Below, piece by piece: positions 20,312 to 29,583 of a stretch of 64,000 nucleotides of DNA; positions within the stretch are counted from its first letter, which is position 1; every line of letters starts with the position of its first letter. The notes below the pieces were generated by a model. The model was not told the origin of the DNA, did not search any database, and saw only the letters and a program-made list of their open reading frames with translations. Origin of the DNA: Streptococcus macedonicus ACA-DC 198. GTDB taxonomy: Bacteria; Bacillota; Bacilli; Lactobacillales; Streptococcaceae. The DNA is taken from contig HE613569.1 of NCBI GenBank assembly GCA_000283635.1, positions 1,017,501-1,081,500 of the forward strand. Direction: 5' to 3'. The translations under genes were made by a program, and so were the position numbers.

Positions 20312-21364
20312 TTACTTTCCTCCTTCTACTTTTTTAGTGTTAAGGAAATGACGAATCATATAATCTGCTCCAACGAAAAAAATAATGAAAGCAGAAACAA
20401 CGTCAATAACTTCTGACGGAATACCAATCATACCTGTTTTACCAATTGAAAGAACAGCATACAAGAACGCAGCAAATGGAATACCAATAGCATTATTAAC
20501 CGCAAGAAGCGAAACCGCCATACCGTCCCAACCGATGCTTAATGAACTTGTTTGGGAATAAACATTTTCAAATGTTCCTAGACCTTCTACTGTTCCACCA
20601 AGACCAGCAAGTGCTCCTGAGATAATCATTGAAATGATAATTAGGCGTTTAGCAGACATACCAGCGTATTCTGCTGCATGTGGGTTAATACCAACAGATG
20701 TGATTTCGTAGCCAAGTGTTGTTTTCTTCATCATAAACCAGATGATAATAACAGCGATAAAAGCAATGAAAATACCAATATTCATACGTGAATTGTTTGT
20801 TAGTGCTGAGAGCCATTCTGTCTGATAAGAGGCATTTTCAGAAACTTTGATAGTTGCTTCTGTTGTACGCATGATATTGTCAGGAAAAACATTTTGGATA
20901 AGGTACTGTGTTGAATACAAAATGATATAGTTCATCATAATTGTGACAATAACTTCACTCGTTCCAAGGAATGCGCGCAAGATACCAGGAATTGCACCAG
21001 CTATACCACCAGCAACGAGTCCAACAACGATAGTACAAATCACTGAAATTGGTTTTGGTAAATCAGGAAAAGAAAGTGCGAACCACACTGACATTACCCA
21101 ACCGATCAAAGCTTGACCTGGAAGTCCAACGTTGAAGAAACCGGCTTTTGAAGCAACCGAGAAACCAAGAGCAATTAAGATAAGCGGACCCATGGCACGG
21201 AAGATTTCACCGATATTTTTAATAGAACCAAATGCAGTATAAAGTAGGTCGTTATACCCCCAAAGAGGATTATAACCAAAGCAAAGCATGAGGATTGCCC
21301 CTAATAACATACCGAGAACAACGGCAATTAAAGGAACAGCCCATTTTTGTGTTTTCTTAGACAT
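20312..21364 (-). CDS. nupP: Nucleoside ABC transporter permease (NupP type)
   Basis: A 350-residue permease partner of NupQ. It has a short polar N-terminus, about nine to ten membrane helices, a FSVASKAGFFNVGLPGQALIG segment near residue 72 and the coupling loop TTLGYEITSVGINPHAAEYAG near residue 215. The start overlaps the end of nupO by 8 bp, indicating translational coupling. Together with NupO and the lipoprotein BmpA it forms a complete nucleoside importer. Confidence 0.9.
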   Translation of the reverse strand: MSKKTQKWAVPLIAVVLGMLLGAILMLCFGYNPLWGYNDLLYTAFGSIKNIGEIFRAMGPLILIALGFSVASKAGFFNVGLPGQALIGWVMSVWFALSFPDLPKPISVICTIVVGLVAGGIAGAIPGILRAFLGTSEVIVTIMMNYIILYSTQYLIQNVFPDNIMRTTEATIKVSENASYQTEWLSALTNNSRMNIGIFIAFIAVIIIWFMMKKTTLGYEITSVGINPHAAEYAGMSAKRLIIISMIISGALAGLGGTVEGLGTFENVYSQTSSLSIGWDGMAVSLLAVNNAIGIPFAAFLYAVLSIGKTGMIGIPSEVIDVVSAFIIFFVGADYMIRHFLNTKKVEGGK

Positions 21365-22895
21365 TAGTATCCTCCTTTTCCACTTTTCCGCCAGCCATTA
21401 AAATACCAAGTTCTTGTTTATTGGTTTGGGCAGCGTCTAAGATACCTTGAATTTTACCATCATGAATAACGGCGATACGGTCGGAAACATCAAGGATTTC
21501 ATCTAGTTCAAAACTAATAACGAGTACAGCTTTCCCTTTATCACGCTCAGCAACAAGACGTTTGCGAATGTATTCAATCGCACCAACGTCTAGTCCACGT
21601 GTTGGTTGGTTAACAATCAACAAATCTGGATTACGATCAATTTCACGAGCGATAACTGCTTTTTGTTGGTTACCACCAGAAAGCGCACCGCCTGCTACCA
21701 ATTCACTAGCAGCACGGACATCAAATTCTGCCATCAAATCACGGGCATGTTCGTTTAATTTATTATAGTTCATGAAACCGTGTTTACTAAATGGTTCTTT
21801 ATAGTATGTTTGAAGAGCGATATTTTCAGCAATTGTCATATCTAGAACCATACCATCACGATGACGATCTTCAGGAACATGACCAACACCTAATTCCGTA
21901 ATCTTACGAGGACGTTCATTCGTCATGTCCACGCCTTTAATGATGACGTTACCTGATTCGACCTTACGAAGACCAGTGATTGCTTCAATAAGTTCACTTT
22001 GCCCATTACCATCGATACCAGCAATACCAACAATCTCACCTGCACGGACATCCAGAGAAAGTTCTTTGACCGCAGGAACACCACGATTTTCGTTAACAAC
22101 TAAATCCTTAACAGAAAGAACAACGTCTTTTGGATTAGCAGGAATTTTTTCGGTTTTAAACGAGACAGCACGTCCAACCATCATCTCTGCTAATTCTTCA
22201 CTTGTTGAATCAGCAACTGGTACTGTTTGAATAGATTTTCCGTGACGAATAACTGTGACCCTATCAGCAACGGCACGAATTTCATCCAATTTATGTGTGA
22301 TTAAGATGATTGATTTTCCTTCTTTAACTAAGTTACGCATAATATCAAGTAATTCAGCGATTTCAGAAGGTGTTAAAACAGCTGTTGGTTCGTCAAAGAT
22401 AATAATATTGGCACCGCGATAAAGTGTTTTTAAAATTTCAACACGTTGTTGTGCTCCAACAGTAATATCTGAGATTTTAGCTGACGGATCGACTGCTAAA
22501 CCGTATCTTTCAGATAACTCTTTGATTTCTTCAGTTGCTTTTCTTAAATTAAGAATCCCACCTTTTTTGGTTGCCTCGTTACCTAAAATAATATTTTCAG
22601 CCACAGTAAAAGCTTCAACCAACATAAAGTGCTGGTGAACCATTCCAATTCCCATTTTAGCTGATTTTGAAGGTGAATCTAAGTGAGCAACTTCTCCCTT
22701 CACTAAAATTTCACCGCTTGTTGGTTGTAAAAGACCGGCAAGCATATTCATCAAAGTCGATTTTCCGGCACCATTTTCCCCAAGAAGGGCATGGATTTCA
22801 CCTTTTTTGACTTCTAAATTGATATGGTCATTAGCTACAAAATCACCAAATTTTTTAGTAATTTCACGCATTTTAATGACTGTTTCTTGTGTCAT
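21357..22895 (-). CDS. nupO: Nucleoside ABC transporter ATPase (NupO type)
   Basis: A 512-residue ATPase with two nucleotide-binding domains in one chain. The first has Walker A LLGENGAGKST (about residue 37), signature VGAQQRVEILK and Walker B IIIFDEPTAVL. The second has a degenerate P-loop GIDGNGQSEL (about 292), an intact LSGGNQQKAVIAREI signature and LLIVNQPTRGL. That asymmetry is typical of the RbsA/NupO class. I start at ATG 22895 (AAAGGATC upstream); the longer reading would start inside the leader hairpins. Confidence 0.93.
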   Translation of the reverse strand: MTQETVIKMREITKKFGDFVANDHINLEVKKGEIHALLGENGAGKSTLMNMLAGLLQPTSGEILVKGEVAHLDSPSKSAKMGIGMVHQHFMLVEAFTVAENIILGNEATKKGGILNLRKATEEIKELSERYGLAVDPSAKISDITVGAQQRVEILKTLYRGANIIIFDEPTAVLTPSEIAELLDIMRNLVKEGKSIILITHKLDEIRAVADRVTVIRHGKSIQTVPVADSTSEELAEMMVGRAVSFKTEKIPANPKDVVLSVKDLVVNENRGVPAVKELSLDVRAGEIVGIAGIDGNGQSELIEAITGLRKVESGNVIIKGVDMTNERPRKITELGVGHVPEDRHRDGMVLDMTIAENIALQTYYKEPFSKHGFMNYNKLNEHARDLMAEFDVRAASELVAGGALSGGNQQKAVIAREIDRNPDLLIVNQPTRGLDVGAIEYIRKRLVAERDKGKAVLVISFELDEILDVSDRIAVIHDGKIQGILDAAQTNKQELGILMAGGKVEKEDTNV

Positions 22896-22932
22896 ATGTG
22901 ATCCTTTCAGTCTAATAATTAATAATTTTAGG

Positions 22933-22985
22933 TCAGTTAAGCCCACTAAATTCTCTAAGAAGAGTTTTTTAATGAACTTAACTGA
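22933..22985 (-). other. Hairpin in the bmpA-nupO leader
   Basis: A perfect 9-bp inverted repeat, TCAGTTAAG (22933-22942 region) and CTTAACTGA (22977-22985), encloses a smaller stem. It follows the bmpA terminator and precedes the nupO ribosome binding site. It may set the bmpA:nupO expression ratio or protect mRNA ends; this is inference. Confidence 0.5.
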
Positions 22986-23013
22986 GGTAAAATTGCTATT
23001 TTCCTCAGCCCTG

Positions 23014-23037
23014 AAAAAAGGCGACCTATTTGGTCGC
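23014..23037 (-). terminator. Terminator after bmpA
   Basis: The minus strand reads GCGACC, loop AAATA, GGTCGC then CTTTTTT. Partial readthrough would lower nupOPQ relative to the binding lipoprotein. Confidence 0.8.
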
Positions 23038-23058
23038 TTCCTTCAAGAATGATGATTT

Positions 23059-24123
23059 TTAATCACTCAAACCATCATCAACAGTGATTTCACCATTGAT
23101 GATTTTTTGTTTGGCAGTTTCAACCGCTTCTTTAATGCTATCAGAAAGGTTGTCTGTGACAACATCAACACCACCGTCTGCAAGTCCGTATGTTTTTGTT
23201 GTGTTTCCGTTGAATTTTTCACCTTTAAGCTTTTCGTTAGAAATATCTTGAACGACTTTTCCTACTTCTTTAATTGTAGAAGTCAAAACAAAGTTAGAAT
23301 CAACGTTATCAGATGATGTATAGTCACCTTCTTCTGATTGGTCACGATCGACACCGATTACCCAAACTTTTTGGTCGCTATCAGCTTTTAATTTTTCATT
23401 GATTTCTTTGGCTTGTGAGAAGACACCTGTACCAGAACCACCTGCGGCATGGTAGATAACATCTGCGCCACCTGCGTACATAGTAGCAGCGATTGTTTTA
23501 CCTTTAGCAGAGTCTGAGTAAGAACCCACGTATTGAGCATCAACTTTGATTGAGCTATCAACTGATGCCACACCAGCCTTGAAACCAGCTTCAAAACGTG
23601 TGATTGTATCTGATTCAATACCACCTACAAATCCAACGTGTTTTGTTTTTGTTTGCATAGCAGCTGCGATACCTGCAAGATAAGCACCTTCGTTATCAGC
23701 AAACAAGACACTTTCAACGTTATCTTGATCAGAAACAGTGTCGTCAATGATAACATAGTTAACATCTTCATTTTCTGGGGCAGCTTCTTCAACTGCATCA
23801 TGAAGATTGTAACCAATAGCAAAAATCAAGTTATAACCGTTTGAAACAGCTGAATCAAGGTTAGTTGCATAGTCTGACTCACTATCTGATTGGAAGTAAG
23901 TGTAGTCAATATCTTTTGTTAAATCATTTTCTTTACCCCAAGCTTGCAAACCTTCCCAAGCTGATTGGTTAAATGATTTATCATCAACACCACCTGTATC
24001 TGTTACAATAGCGACTTTTACGCTAGAATCAGAGCTAGAGCTAGATGAATTTGAACGGCTACAAGCACCGAGTGCTAATGTTGCTACTGCAGCAAGTCCA
24101 AGACTAACAATTTTCTTGTTCAT
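23059..24123 (-). CDS. bmpA: BMP-family nucleoside-binding lipoprotein
   Basis: A 354-residue substrate-binding lipoprotein. The signal peptide MNKKIVSLGLAAVATLALGAC ends in the lipobox LGAC, followed by a serine-rich linker. The mature domain has VAIVTDTGGVDDKSFNQSAW (about residue 49), the classic opening of the BMP/Med family that binds purine and pyrimidine nucleosides. I choose ATG 24123 with AGGAGGG upstream; an earlier in-frame codon would precede the ribosome binding site. First gene of the transporter cluster, with deoC upstream. Confidence 0.93.
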   Translation of the reverse strand: MNKKIVSLGLAAVATLALGACSRSNSSSSSSDSSVKVAIVTDTGGVDDKSFNQSAWEGLQAWGKENDLTKDIDYTYFQSDSESDYATNLDSAVSNGYNLIFAIGYNLHDAVEEAAPENEDVNYVIIDDTVSDQDNVESVLFADNEGAYLAGIAAAMQTKTKHVGFVGGIESDTITRFEAGFKAGVASVDSSIKVDAQYVGSYSDSAKGKTIAATMYAGGADVIYHAAGGSGTGVFSQAKEINEKLKADSDQKVWVIGVDRDQSEEGDYTSSDNVDSNFVLTSTIKEVGKVVQDISNEKLKGEKFNGNTTKTYGLADGGVDVVTDNLSDSIKEAVETAKQKIINGEITVDDGLSD

Positions 24124-24311
24124 GAAAATGAACCCTCCTAAAAAACTTATAAGCAACACAGTTGCTAAATATATATCAAGCCAATTGGCTCAATGACACT
24201 TTTAAGAAGACTTTTTCAAGCCTTATAGACTGTGGTAATAAGCCACTTGACCGTCATCGCGACCGTCCACCTTTGCTTTTCTATTTCATAACGTAAAAAA
24301 TATTATTAATG

Positions 24312-24974
24312 TTAGTAACTACTATTAGCAGTTTCACCGTTGACAATTGCTACACCTGCAGAAGTTCCAATTCGTGTTGCACCTGCTTTAATAAAAGCTT
24401 CAGCATCTGCATATGAGCGTGTACCGCCTGCGGCTTTCACTCCGATATTTGGTCCAACAGTTTTACGCATCAATGTCACGTCGGCGATATTTGCGCCTGC
24501 AGTTGAAAAACCAGTTGAAGTTTTGACGTAATCCGCACCTGCTGCAACCGCTAATCGGCAAGCTTTTACTTTTTCGTCGTCTGTCAAAAGACAAGTTTCA
24601 ATGATAACTTTTACTAACTTATCACCGCTTGCTTCTACAACAGCACGAATATCAGCTTCAACAGCGTCATATTGTCCTGATTTTAATTGACCGATATTGA
24701 TAACCATATCGATCTCATCTGCACCATTAGCAACAGCATCTTTCGTCTCAAAAGCTTTCACACTAGTAGTGTTTCCCCCAAGAGGAAAACCAATAACCGT
24801 ACAAACATTAACTTCAGTACCTTTTAAAGCCTTAGCGGCATATGATACCCAAGTTGGATTAACACAAACACTAGCAAACTGATGCTCTACTGCTTCTGCA
24901 ATCAGCTTATCAATTTGAATTTGAGTGCTTTCAGGTTTTAATAAAGTATGATCGATATACCTATTAATAGCCAT
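24312..24974 (-). CDS. deoC: Deoxyribose-phosphate aldolase
   Basis: A 220-residue TIM-barrel aldolase cleaving 2-deoxyribose-5-phosphate to acetaldehyde and glyceraldehyde-3-phosphate in nucleoside catabolism. It shows [18 protein letters not shown] (about residue 120-137), the Schiff-base lysine in [11 protein letters not shown] (about 150) and [10 protein letters not shown] (about 179). It belongs with the bmpA-nup genes. In S. pneumoniae a pyrimidine-nucleoside phosphorylase gene precedes deoC and cdd follows it; neither is present here. Confidence 0.96.
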   Translation of the reverse strand: MAINRYIDHTLLKPESTQIQIDKLIAEAVEHQFASVCVNPTWVSYAAKALKGTEVNVCTVIGFPLGGNTTSVKAFETKDAVANGADEIDMVINIGQLKSGQYDAVEADIRAVVEASGDKLVKVIIETCLLTDDEKVKACRLAVAAGADYVKTSTGFSTAGANIADVTLMRKTVGPNIGVKAAGGTRSYADAEAFIKAGATRIGTSAGVAIVNGETANSSY

Positions 24975-25027
24975 TTTTACTTCCTTCCGAAAATTCTTTT
25001 CAATTAATTAATAATTACACTCTCTCC

Positions 25028-25055
25028 ATTCTACCATTTTTTTTAAAATATGTAA
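25028..25055 (-). promoter_or_regulatory. deoC promoter
   Basis: The minus strand has TTACAT (25050-25055), a 16-bp spacer and TAGAAT (25028-25033), preceded by TGG as an extended -10. The palindrome AAGTACTT overlaps the upstream edge. Confidence 0.55.
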
Positions 25056-25135
25056 GTACTTTTTACCGATTTTTTAATAATTAGTAAAAATGGCAAAAAC
25101 CGAAAAATTATTAAAACGATTTTATAATTCATTAC

Positions 25136-25166
25136 CTTCAAAAAAGCCTTGTTACAGCAAGGTTTT
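25136..25166 (-). terminator. Terminator within the deoC upstream region
   Basis: The minus strand reads AAAACCTTG, loop CTGTAA, CAAGGCTTTTTT. It lies 300 bp beyond the methyltransferase stop codon and 165 bp before deoC, so it must end some transcript that starts in between or reads through. Confidence 0.75.
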
Positions 25167-25333
25167 CAATTTACATATGACATTTGTGTCATATGTCATA
25201 TTCGCTATTTCTGAACTTTTTGAGACAAAATCGCTCCTAAGGGAAGGAATTTACAATATTTAAAAATAATATTTTGACGTTTTGTAAGCGATTTATATTG
25301 TGTTTTTTTATGACTTTTCAAAGCATAATTATA
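25140..25333 (-). ncRNA. Candidate small transcript between a TATAAT promoter and a terminator
   Basis: On the minus strand a promoter (TGACAT, 18-bp spacer, TATAAT at 25328-25333) is followed about 180 nt later by the hairpin at 25136-25166. In between I see no ORF with a ribosome binding site; the longest possibility is about 38 residues from a TTG. Two near-identical palindromes built on TGACA/TGTCA lie at either end. This could be a small RNA, a terminated leader or the remains of a lost gene. No homology is recognised. Confidence 0.35.
25174..25195. promoter_or_regulatory. Operator-like palindrome A
   Basis: CATATGACA, spacer TTTG, TGTCATATG: perfect 9-bp arms, with a further TGTCATA half-site overlapping its right edge. 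Confidence 0.5.
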
Positions 25334-25365
25334 CTGTTAAAACTGACTTTTATGTCATATTTATT

Positions 25366-25383
25366 TTATGACATCTGTCATAA
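25366..25383. promoter_or_regulatory. Operator-like palindrome B
   Basis: TTATGACA, spacer TC, TGTCATAA: perfect 8-bp arms, next to the -35 of the minus-strand promoter. A further half-site TGTCATA lies at 25353-25359, overlapping that -35. The core is the same as palindrome A, with a different spacer. Confidence 0.5.
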
Positions 25384-25464
25384 TTATTGATATTATGGGA
25401 ATCTATAAAAAAATCTTTACTAAACAAGATTTATCATCTCATTTAATAAAGATTATTTATTCAA

Positions 25465-26058
25465 TTATTCCGTTTTTGTGCTTCGTAAAATATAATACCC
25501 TTTATCACGCTTTAGGATATCAACATTGCCAAAAATTTCTTGCATTTTAGATTTAACACTTGGCGCTCCTTGTTTCTTTTGGATAACAATTGTTAAGCTA
25601 CCACCGTCATTCAGATAATTGATACTATCTGCTATAATCGTATGAACAACTTGTTTTCCTGCACGAATCGGAGGATTGCTAATAATGTAATCAAAAGTAC
25701 CAGTTACCTTTTCATAGATATTAGATTGGAAGATACATGCTGTAACATCGTTTGTTTCAGCATTCTTCAGCGCCAAATCAATAGCTCGGTTGTTAATATC
25801 AATCATTGTTGCTTGAACACCTTGAACTTTTGCTAAAGAAATACCTAGCGGACCATAACCACAACCTAAATCCAAAAGCGTTTTACCTTTTTCAAAATCC
25901 ACCGAATTCAAAAGCACTTGGCTGCCGTAATCAATCATTTTTTTAGAGAAAACACCTGAATCGGTTAAAAATGTGAAGGGTTGTCCCAAAAGAGTAACCT
26001 TCAACTCATGAATATCATGAGCGCTATCAGGATTTTCTGCATAATACATCTTTGTCAT
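25465..26058 (-). CDS. Class I SAM-dependent methyltransferase, RsmC/YbxB-like
   Basis: A 197-residue methyltransferase. It has the SAM-binding loop DLGCGYGPLGISLA (about residue 62) and the catalytic NPP motif in YIISNPPIRAGK (about 126), as in RsmC, which methylates G1207 of 16S rRNA. Single-domain relatives such as B. subtilis YbxB match its length. MTKMYYAENPDSAHD is a conserved N-terminus. In related streptococci this gene precedes the nucleoside catabolic genes; here it is separated from deoC by 490 bp. Confidence 0.88.
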   Translation of the reverse strand: MTKMYYAENPDSAHDIHELKVTLLGQPFTFLTDSGVFSKKMIDYGSQVLLNSVDFEKGKTLLDLGCGYGPLGISLAKVQGVQATMIDINNRAIDLALKNAETNDVTACIFQSNIYEKVTGTFDYIISNPPIRAGKQVVHTIIADSINYLNDGGSLTIVIQKKQGAPSVKSKMQEIFGNVDILKRDKGYYILRSTKTE

Positions 26059-26111
26059 TTTCTACTATTTCCTCCTAGAATGCTTTTTCATTTTAACATA
26101 AATTGTAACGG

Positions 26112-26140
26112 TTTTCAATTAAGGATTAAAGTGCTATAAT
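26112..26140 (+). promoter_or_regulatory. coaA promoter
   Basis: TTTTCA (26112-26117), 17-bp spacer, TATAAT (26135-26140) with TGC before it (extended -10). The -10 lies inside GTGCT-N7-AGCAC, an inverted repeat at 26131-26147. Confidence 0.65.
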
Positions 26141-26171
26141 AGAGCACATAATCCTCAGCAAGGAGCTTCGT

Positions 26172-27092
26172 ATGACGAACGAATTTATTAATTTTGATAA
26201 TATTTCTCGAAAAACTTGGCAAGAATTGCATCGCAAAACACAGCCGCTTCTGACTGCTGAAGAATTGGAATCAATTAAAAGTTTGAATGACAATATCAAC
26301 ATTCAAGATGTGGTTGAAGTTTATCTTCCTTTGATTAGCTTAATTCAGATTTACAAAAATGCTCAAGAAAATCTTTCATTTTCAAAAAGTATTTTTCTGA
26401 AAAATGAAGTGAGTAAACGCCCATTTATCATTGGTATTTCGGGATCGGTTGCTGTCGGAAAATCAACGACTAGCCGTCTTTTACAACTTCTCCTATCACG
26501 GACTTTCAAAGATAGCAAAGTTGAAATGGTAACGACTGACGGTTTCATTTATCCAAATGATATTTTAATTGAGCGAAATATACTTGACCGCAAAGGATTT
26601 CCCGAAAGTTATAACATGGAACTTCTGCTAAATTTCCTCGATACCGTTAAAAATGGCATGGTCGCCGAGATTCCTGTTTATTCGCATGAAATTTATGACA
26701 TCATTCCTGACCAAAAACAAACGATTGATACCCCTGATTTTCTGATTGTCGAAGGAATCAACGTTTTTCAAAACCAGAAGAATAAACGACTGTACATGAC
26801 AGGATATTTTGATTTTTCAATTTACATTGACGCAGAAAACGATAATATCGAAAAATGGTATTTGGAACGTTTTGAAAGCTTGTTAGAATTGGCAAAAGCA
26901 GACAAAAACAACTATTATCACCGTTTTGTCAATATGTCACAAAGCGAAGCCTTAGCTTTAGCTAAAAATACTTGGAAAACAATTAATTTAGTCAATCTTG
27001 AAAAATATATTGAACCAACGCGAAACCGTGCTGAATTGATTTTACACAAGGCTGCAGACCATAAAATTGATAGTATTTATTTGAAAAAGTAA
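26172..27092 (+). CDS. coaA: Pantothenate kinase (type I)
   Basis: A 306-residue prokaryotic type I pantothenate kinase, phosphorylating pantothenate as the first step of CoA synthesis. The P-loop [17 protein letters not shown] is near residue 93, TTDGFIYPN near residue 121 and EGINVFQN near residue 193. Length matches E. coli CoaA. With coaB, coaC and panT 20 kb away, the window holds most of the early CoA pathway. AAGGAG precedes the ATG. Confidence 0.96.
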   Translation: MTNEFINFDNISRKTWQELHRKTQPLLTAEELESIKSLNDNINIQDVVEVYLPLISLIQIYKNAQENLSFSKSIFLKNEVSKRPFIIGISGSVAVGKSTTSRLLQLLLSRTFKDSKVEMVTTDGFIYPNDILIERNILDRKGFPESYNMELLLNFLDTVKNGMVAEIPVYSHEIYDIIPDQKQTIDTPDFLIVEGINVFQNQKNKRLYMTGYFDFSIYIDAENDNIEKWYLERFESLLELAKADKNNYYHRFVNMSQSEALALAKNTWKTINLVNLEKYIEPTRNRAELILHKAADHKIDSIYLKK

Positions 27093-27120
27093 GTATTTTT
27101 TCTGAAAGGGTGATTAAGAC

Positions 27121-27149
27121 TTGCCAAAAGTCAATAATTCCTATATAAT
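27121..27149 (+). promoter_or_regulatory. rpsT promoter
   Basis: TTGCCA (27121-27126), 17-bp spacer, TATAAT (27144-27149). Confidence 0.7.
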
Positions 27150-27181
27150 AATATAGTTAGATTAATTTGGAGGTGAAAACA

Positions 27182-27418
27182 TTGGCAAATATTAAATCAG
27201 CTATCAAACGCGCTGAACTTAACGTTAAACAAAACAAAAAGAACTCAGCACAAAAATCAGCTATGCGTTCTGCTATCAAAGCATTCGAAGCTAACCCATC
27301 TGAAGAGCTTTTCCGCGCTGCTTCTTCTAGCATCGATAAAGCTGAATCAAAAGGGTTGATTCACAAAAACAAAGCTAGCCGAGATAAAGCACGTCTTGCT
27401 GCTAAATTGGCTAACTAA
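27182..27418 (+). CDS. rpsT: 30S ribosomal protein S20
   Basis: A 78-residue lysine- and alanine-rich protein of three helices that binds 16S rRNA. It begins [21 protein letters not shown] and ends [15 protein letters not shown], typical of S20. I choose the TTG at 27182, which has GGAGGTG about 6 nt upstream; another TTG at 27167 would lie over that site, although some databases use the longer form. E. coli rpsT also uses a rare start codon (UUG). Own promoter and terminator. Confidence 0.95.
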   Translation: MANIKSAIKRAELNVKQNKKNSAQKSAMRSAIKAFEANPSEELFRAASSSIDKAESKGLIHKNKASRDKARLAAKLAN

Positions 27419-27427
27419 TATCCAATG

Positions 27428-27450
27428 AAAACTCCAAATGGAGTTTTTTT
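27428..27450 (+). terminator. Terminator after rpsT
   Basis: AAAACTCC, loop AAAT, GGAGTTTTTTT. Confidence 0.85.
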
Positions 27451-27524
27451 CTTTTACAAAAATATTTTTTCTAGCAATTAAAGTTTACAATTGCCAAAGA
27501 AAAACGAATATAATCAAAAAGGAA

Positions 27525-27545
27525 GCTGAGAATTTATCAGCTCCC
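27525..27545 (-). terminator. Terminator of ciaRH
   Basis: The minus strand reads GGGAGCTGA, loop, TCAGCTTCCTTTTT just after the ciaH stop. Confidence 0.8.
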
Positions 27546-27554
27546 TTTATTTTA

Positions 27555-28895
27555 TTAATGACGATTAAAACGGACTTCAAAAATAGTTCCTTTTGGTTGG
27601 TTATCTTTGACTTGAATATCGCCTTTTAAAACGTCAACAATTTGCTTAGCAAGTGACAATCCTAGACCAAAACCGCCTTTTTGACGTGTCCGTGCTTTAT
27701 CCACACGATAAAAACGGTCAAAAATCTTAACTTTATCAGCGTCGCTAATTCCTGGACCGTTATCAGCAACTGTCAGAATTGTTTGTTTGTCTGTTGTTTT
27801 AACGGTAAATTCAATGACACCATCATTGTCGGTGTATTTTATGGCATTATCAAATAAGATAGTCATCAGTTGTTTTAACAATGTACGATCTGATTTGATT
27901 GGTCGGTCTACCAAATTATGTCCGACAAATGTCTTGCCATTTTCTTCAGCAATCATATCGTAATTTTCAAAGATTTCATTGAAAGTCGGTGGTTGAATAT
28001 CCTCCAACTCAACTTTCAAACCATCATCACGACGTGCCAAATTCAGCAGATTTGTGGTCAAAATTCGCATATTTCGAACTTCGTCTAAACTGGCGGCAAT
28101 ACTTTCACTATTATCCAAAATTGTAGCATCAGGTCGCCTAAAGAGACTTTCTAAACGATTCTGCAAAACAGTAAGCGGTGTACGCAACTCATGACTAGCA
28201 TTTTCGACAAAGGTTTTTTGTTTTTCATAGCTTTCCATAATTGGTTTTCTTGTCCAATTGGCAAGATAAACACTTGCTACGACCGAAATAATCCAGAAAA
28301 TAACCATAACAGTGATCGTAATTGTTACATATCGTTCGCTAGCTTCATCTAACTGACGAACACTAACAAGGAAAGTAGCGTATTTTATACTAGGATACTC
28401 GCTACTACTCACTTTTACAGTCAGCACATGGTATTTCTCGGTTTGACCAAAAATGGTCGTAATCTTCTGTTCTTTGATTTCGCCGACACTACCTTCATCA
28501 AAAGTTGTCGATAACGTTCCAAATTGAACAAAAGCATCCAAAGCATTTAAGATTTTACCGTCTTCATCATAAAGAAGAACGCTAACGTTACTTAGACCAA
28601 TTCTGCTGGTACTAGGTTTCGCTTTCCCAGAACTACTTGTTCCTCCTGAAAAAGTGTCCGTAGGAGAATCATTCGATTGCAAAGTATCGCTACGTTCCAT
28701 AGTTCGCACGACATAATCATTGGCATTGTCTGCTGCATTTTGCAAACTCGTATCAACAGAGGAATAAAGACCATAGCGCATAATCTGCAAAATGATAACT
28801 GTCATGATGACAAAAATTCCCGTGAAGACAGCAAAGAAATGGAAGAAATGTGAAAATGTCCCTGATGATAATTTTTTCTGTAATTTATTCAACAT
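27555..28895 (-). CDS. ciaH: Sensor histidine kinase CiaH
   Basis: A 446-residue membrane kinase. Helix 1 is around residues 20-41, an extracellular sensor domain follows to about 185, then helix 2 ([19 protein letters not shown]). The H-box [20 protein letters not shown] is near residue 232, the N-box LFDNAIKYT near 349 and the G-boxes DNGPGIS and GGFGLGLS follow. Immediately downstream of ciaR with an 11-bp overlap. In streptococci CiaRH controls cell-envelope stress, competence, beta-lactam tolerance and small RNAs; pepN upstream supports the assignment. Confidence 0.94.
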   Translation of the reverse strand: MLNKLQKKLSSGTFSHFFHFFAVFTGIFVIMTVIILQIMRYGLYSSVDTSLQNAADNANDYVVRTMERSDTLQSNDSPTDTFSGGTSSSGKAKPSTSRIGLSNVSVLLYDEDGKILNALDAFVQFGTLSTTFDEGSVGEIKEQKITTIFGQTEKYHVLTVKVSSSEYPSIKYATFLVSVRQLDEASERYVTITITVMVIFWIISVVASVYLANWTRKPIMESYEKQKTFVENASHELRTPLTVLQNRLESLFRRPDATILDNSESIAASLDEVRNMRILTTNLLNLARRDDGLKVELEDIQPPTFNEIFENYDMIAEENGKTFVGHNLVDRPIKSDRTLLKQLMTILFDNAIKYTDNDGVIEFTVKTTDKQTILTVADNGPGISDADKVKIFDRFYRVDKARTRQKGGFGLGLSLAKQIVDVLKGDIQVKDNQPKGTIFEVRFNRH

Positions 28896-29559
28896 TTTTC
28901 AGAATATAACCTACACTCCGTAGGGTTTGAAGATTTTTGGCAAAGGTGGTGTCTTTGAGTTTTTTTCGAATTTTTGAAACGTAAACTTCAACAACCGAAA
29001 TCGTTGTATCACTATCAAAGCCCCAAATACGGTCAAAAATTTGTGATTTTGGTAAAATAACATTTTGATTTTGTAAGAAATAAACCAACAAATCAAATTC
29101 TTTACCAAGCAGCTCGACTTCTTTACCGTTAGCTATTGTTGTATTGGTAGAAGTGTCAACGGTTAATTCTTCATAAGATAAGGTATTGAAGTTGTATTTA
29201 CCCGAACGTTTTAAAAGAGCTTGAATACGCATTTTTAGCTCTTCAAGGTAAAATGGTTTAGTAAGATAATCATCTGCTCCCAACTCGAAACCATGTCCCT
29301 TATCACCAAGACTTTCTTTGGCAGTCATAATAAGTACTGGTGTTGACACACCTTTTTCTCGTAACTCTTTAAGCACTTGGAAACCATCTTTTTCAGGTAA
29401 CATCAAGTCAAGCAAAATAAGGTCATATACGCCACTTTCAGCTTCGTACAAACCTTCTTCGCCGTCAAATACCTGCATAACATCTGCAAAATCATCTAAA
29501 AAATCAAAAATGGAATTAGATAGACTCAAATCATCCTCTACTAATAATATCTTAATCAT
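28885..29559 (-). CDS. ciaR: Response regulator CiaR
   Basis: A 224-residue OmpR/PhoB-type regulator. The receiver domain has LVEDDLSLS at the start, the phosphoacceptor Asp in [16 protein letters not shown] (about residue 51) and the conserved Lys in [11 protein letters not shown] (about 101). The winged helix ends with [28 protein letters not shown]. Coupled to ciaH. An extended -10 TGATATAAT lies at 29584-29592, and a TTTAAG element, a half of the CiaR direct repeat, overlaps the -35 at 29609-29614. Confidence 0.95.
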   Translation of the reverse strand: MIKILLVEDDLSLSNSIFDFLDDFADVMQVFDGEEGLYEAESGVYDLILLDLMLPEKDGFQVLKELREKGVSTPVLIMTAKESLGDKGHGFELGADDYLTKPFYLEELKMRIQALLKRSGKYNFNTLSYEELTVDTSTNTTIANGKEVELLGKEFDLLVYFLQNQNVILPKSQIFDRIWGFDSDTTISVVEVYVSKIRKKLKDTTFAKNLQTLRSVGYILKNVE

Positions 29560-29583
29560 ACATATACTCCTTGCATTTATATT

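Noticed and set aside
24975-25465. Remnant of the missing pyrimidine-nucleoside phosphorylase
   Set aside because: I translated the minus strand and found no stretch resembling that enzyme.
25368-25550. Plus-strand 60-codon open frame upstream of deoC (MTSVIIIDIMGIYKKIFTK...)
   Set aside because: No ribosome binding site, it overlaps the antisense end of the methyltransferase gene, and its start lies inside palindrome B.
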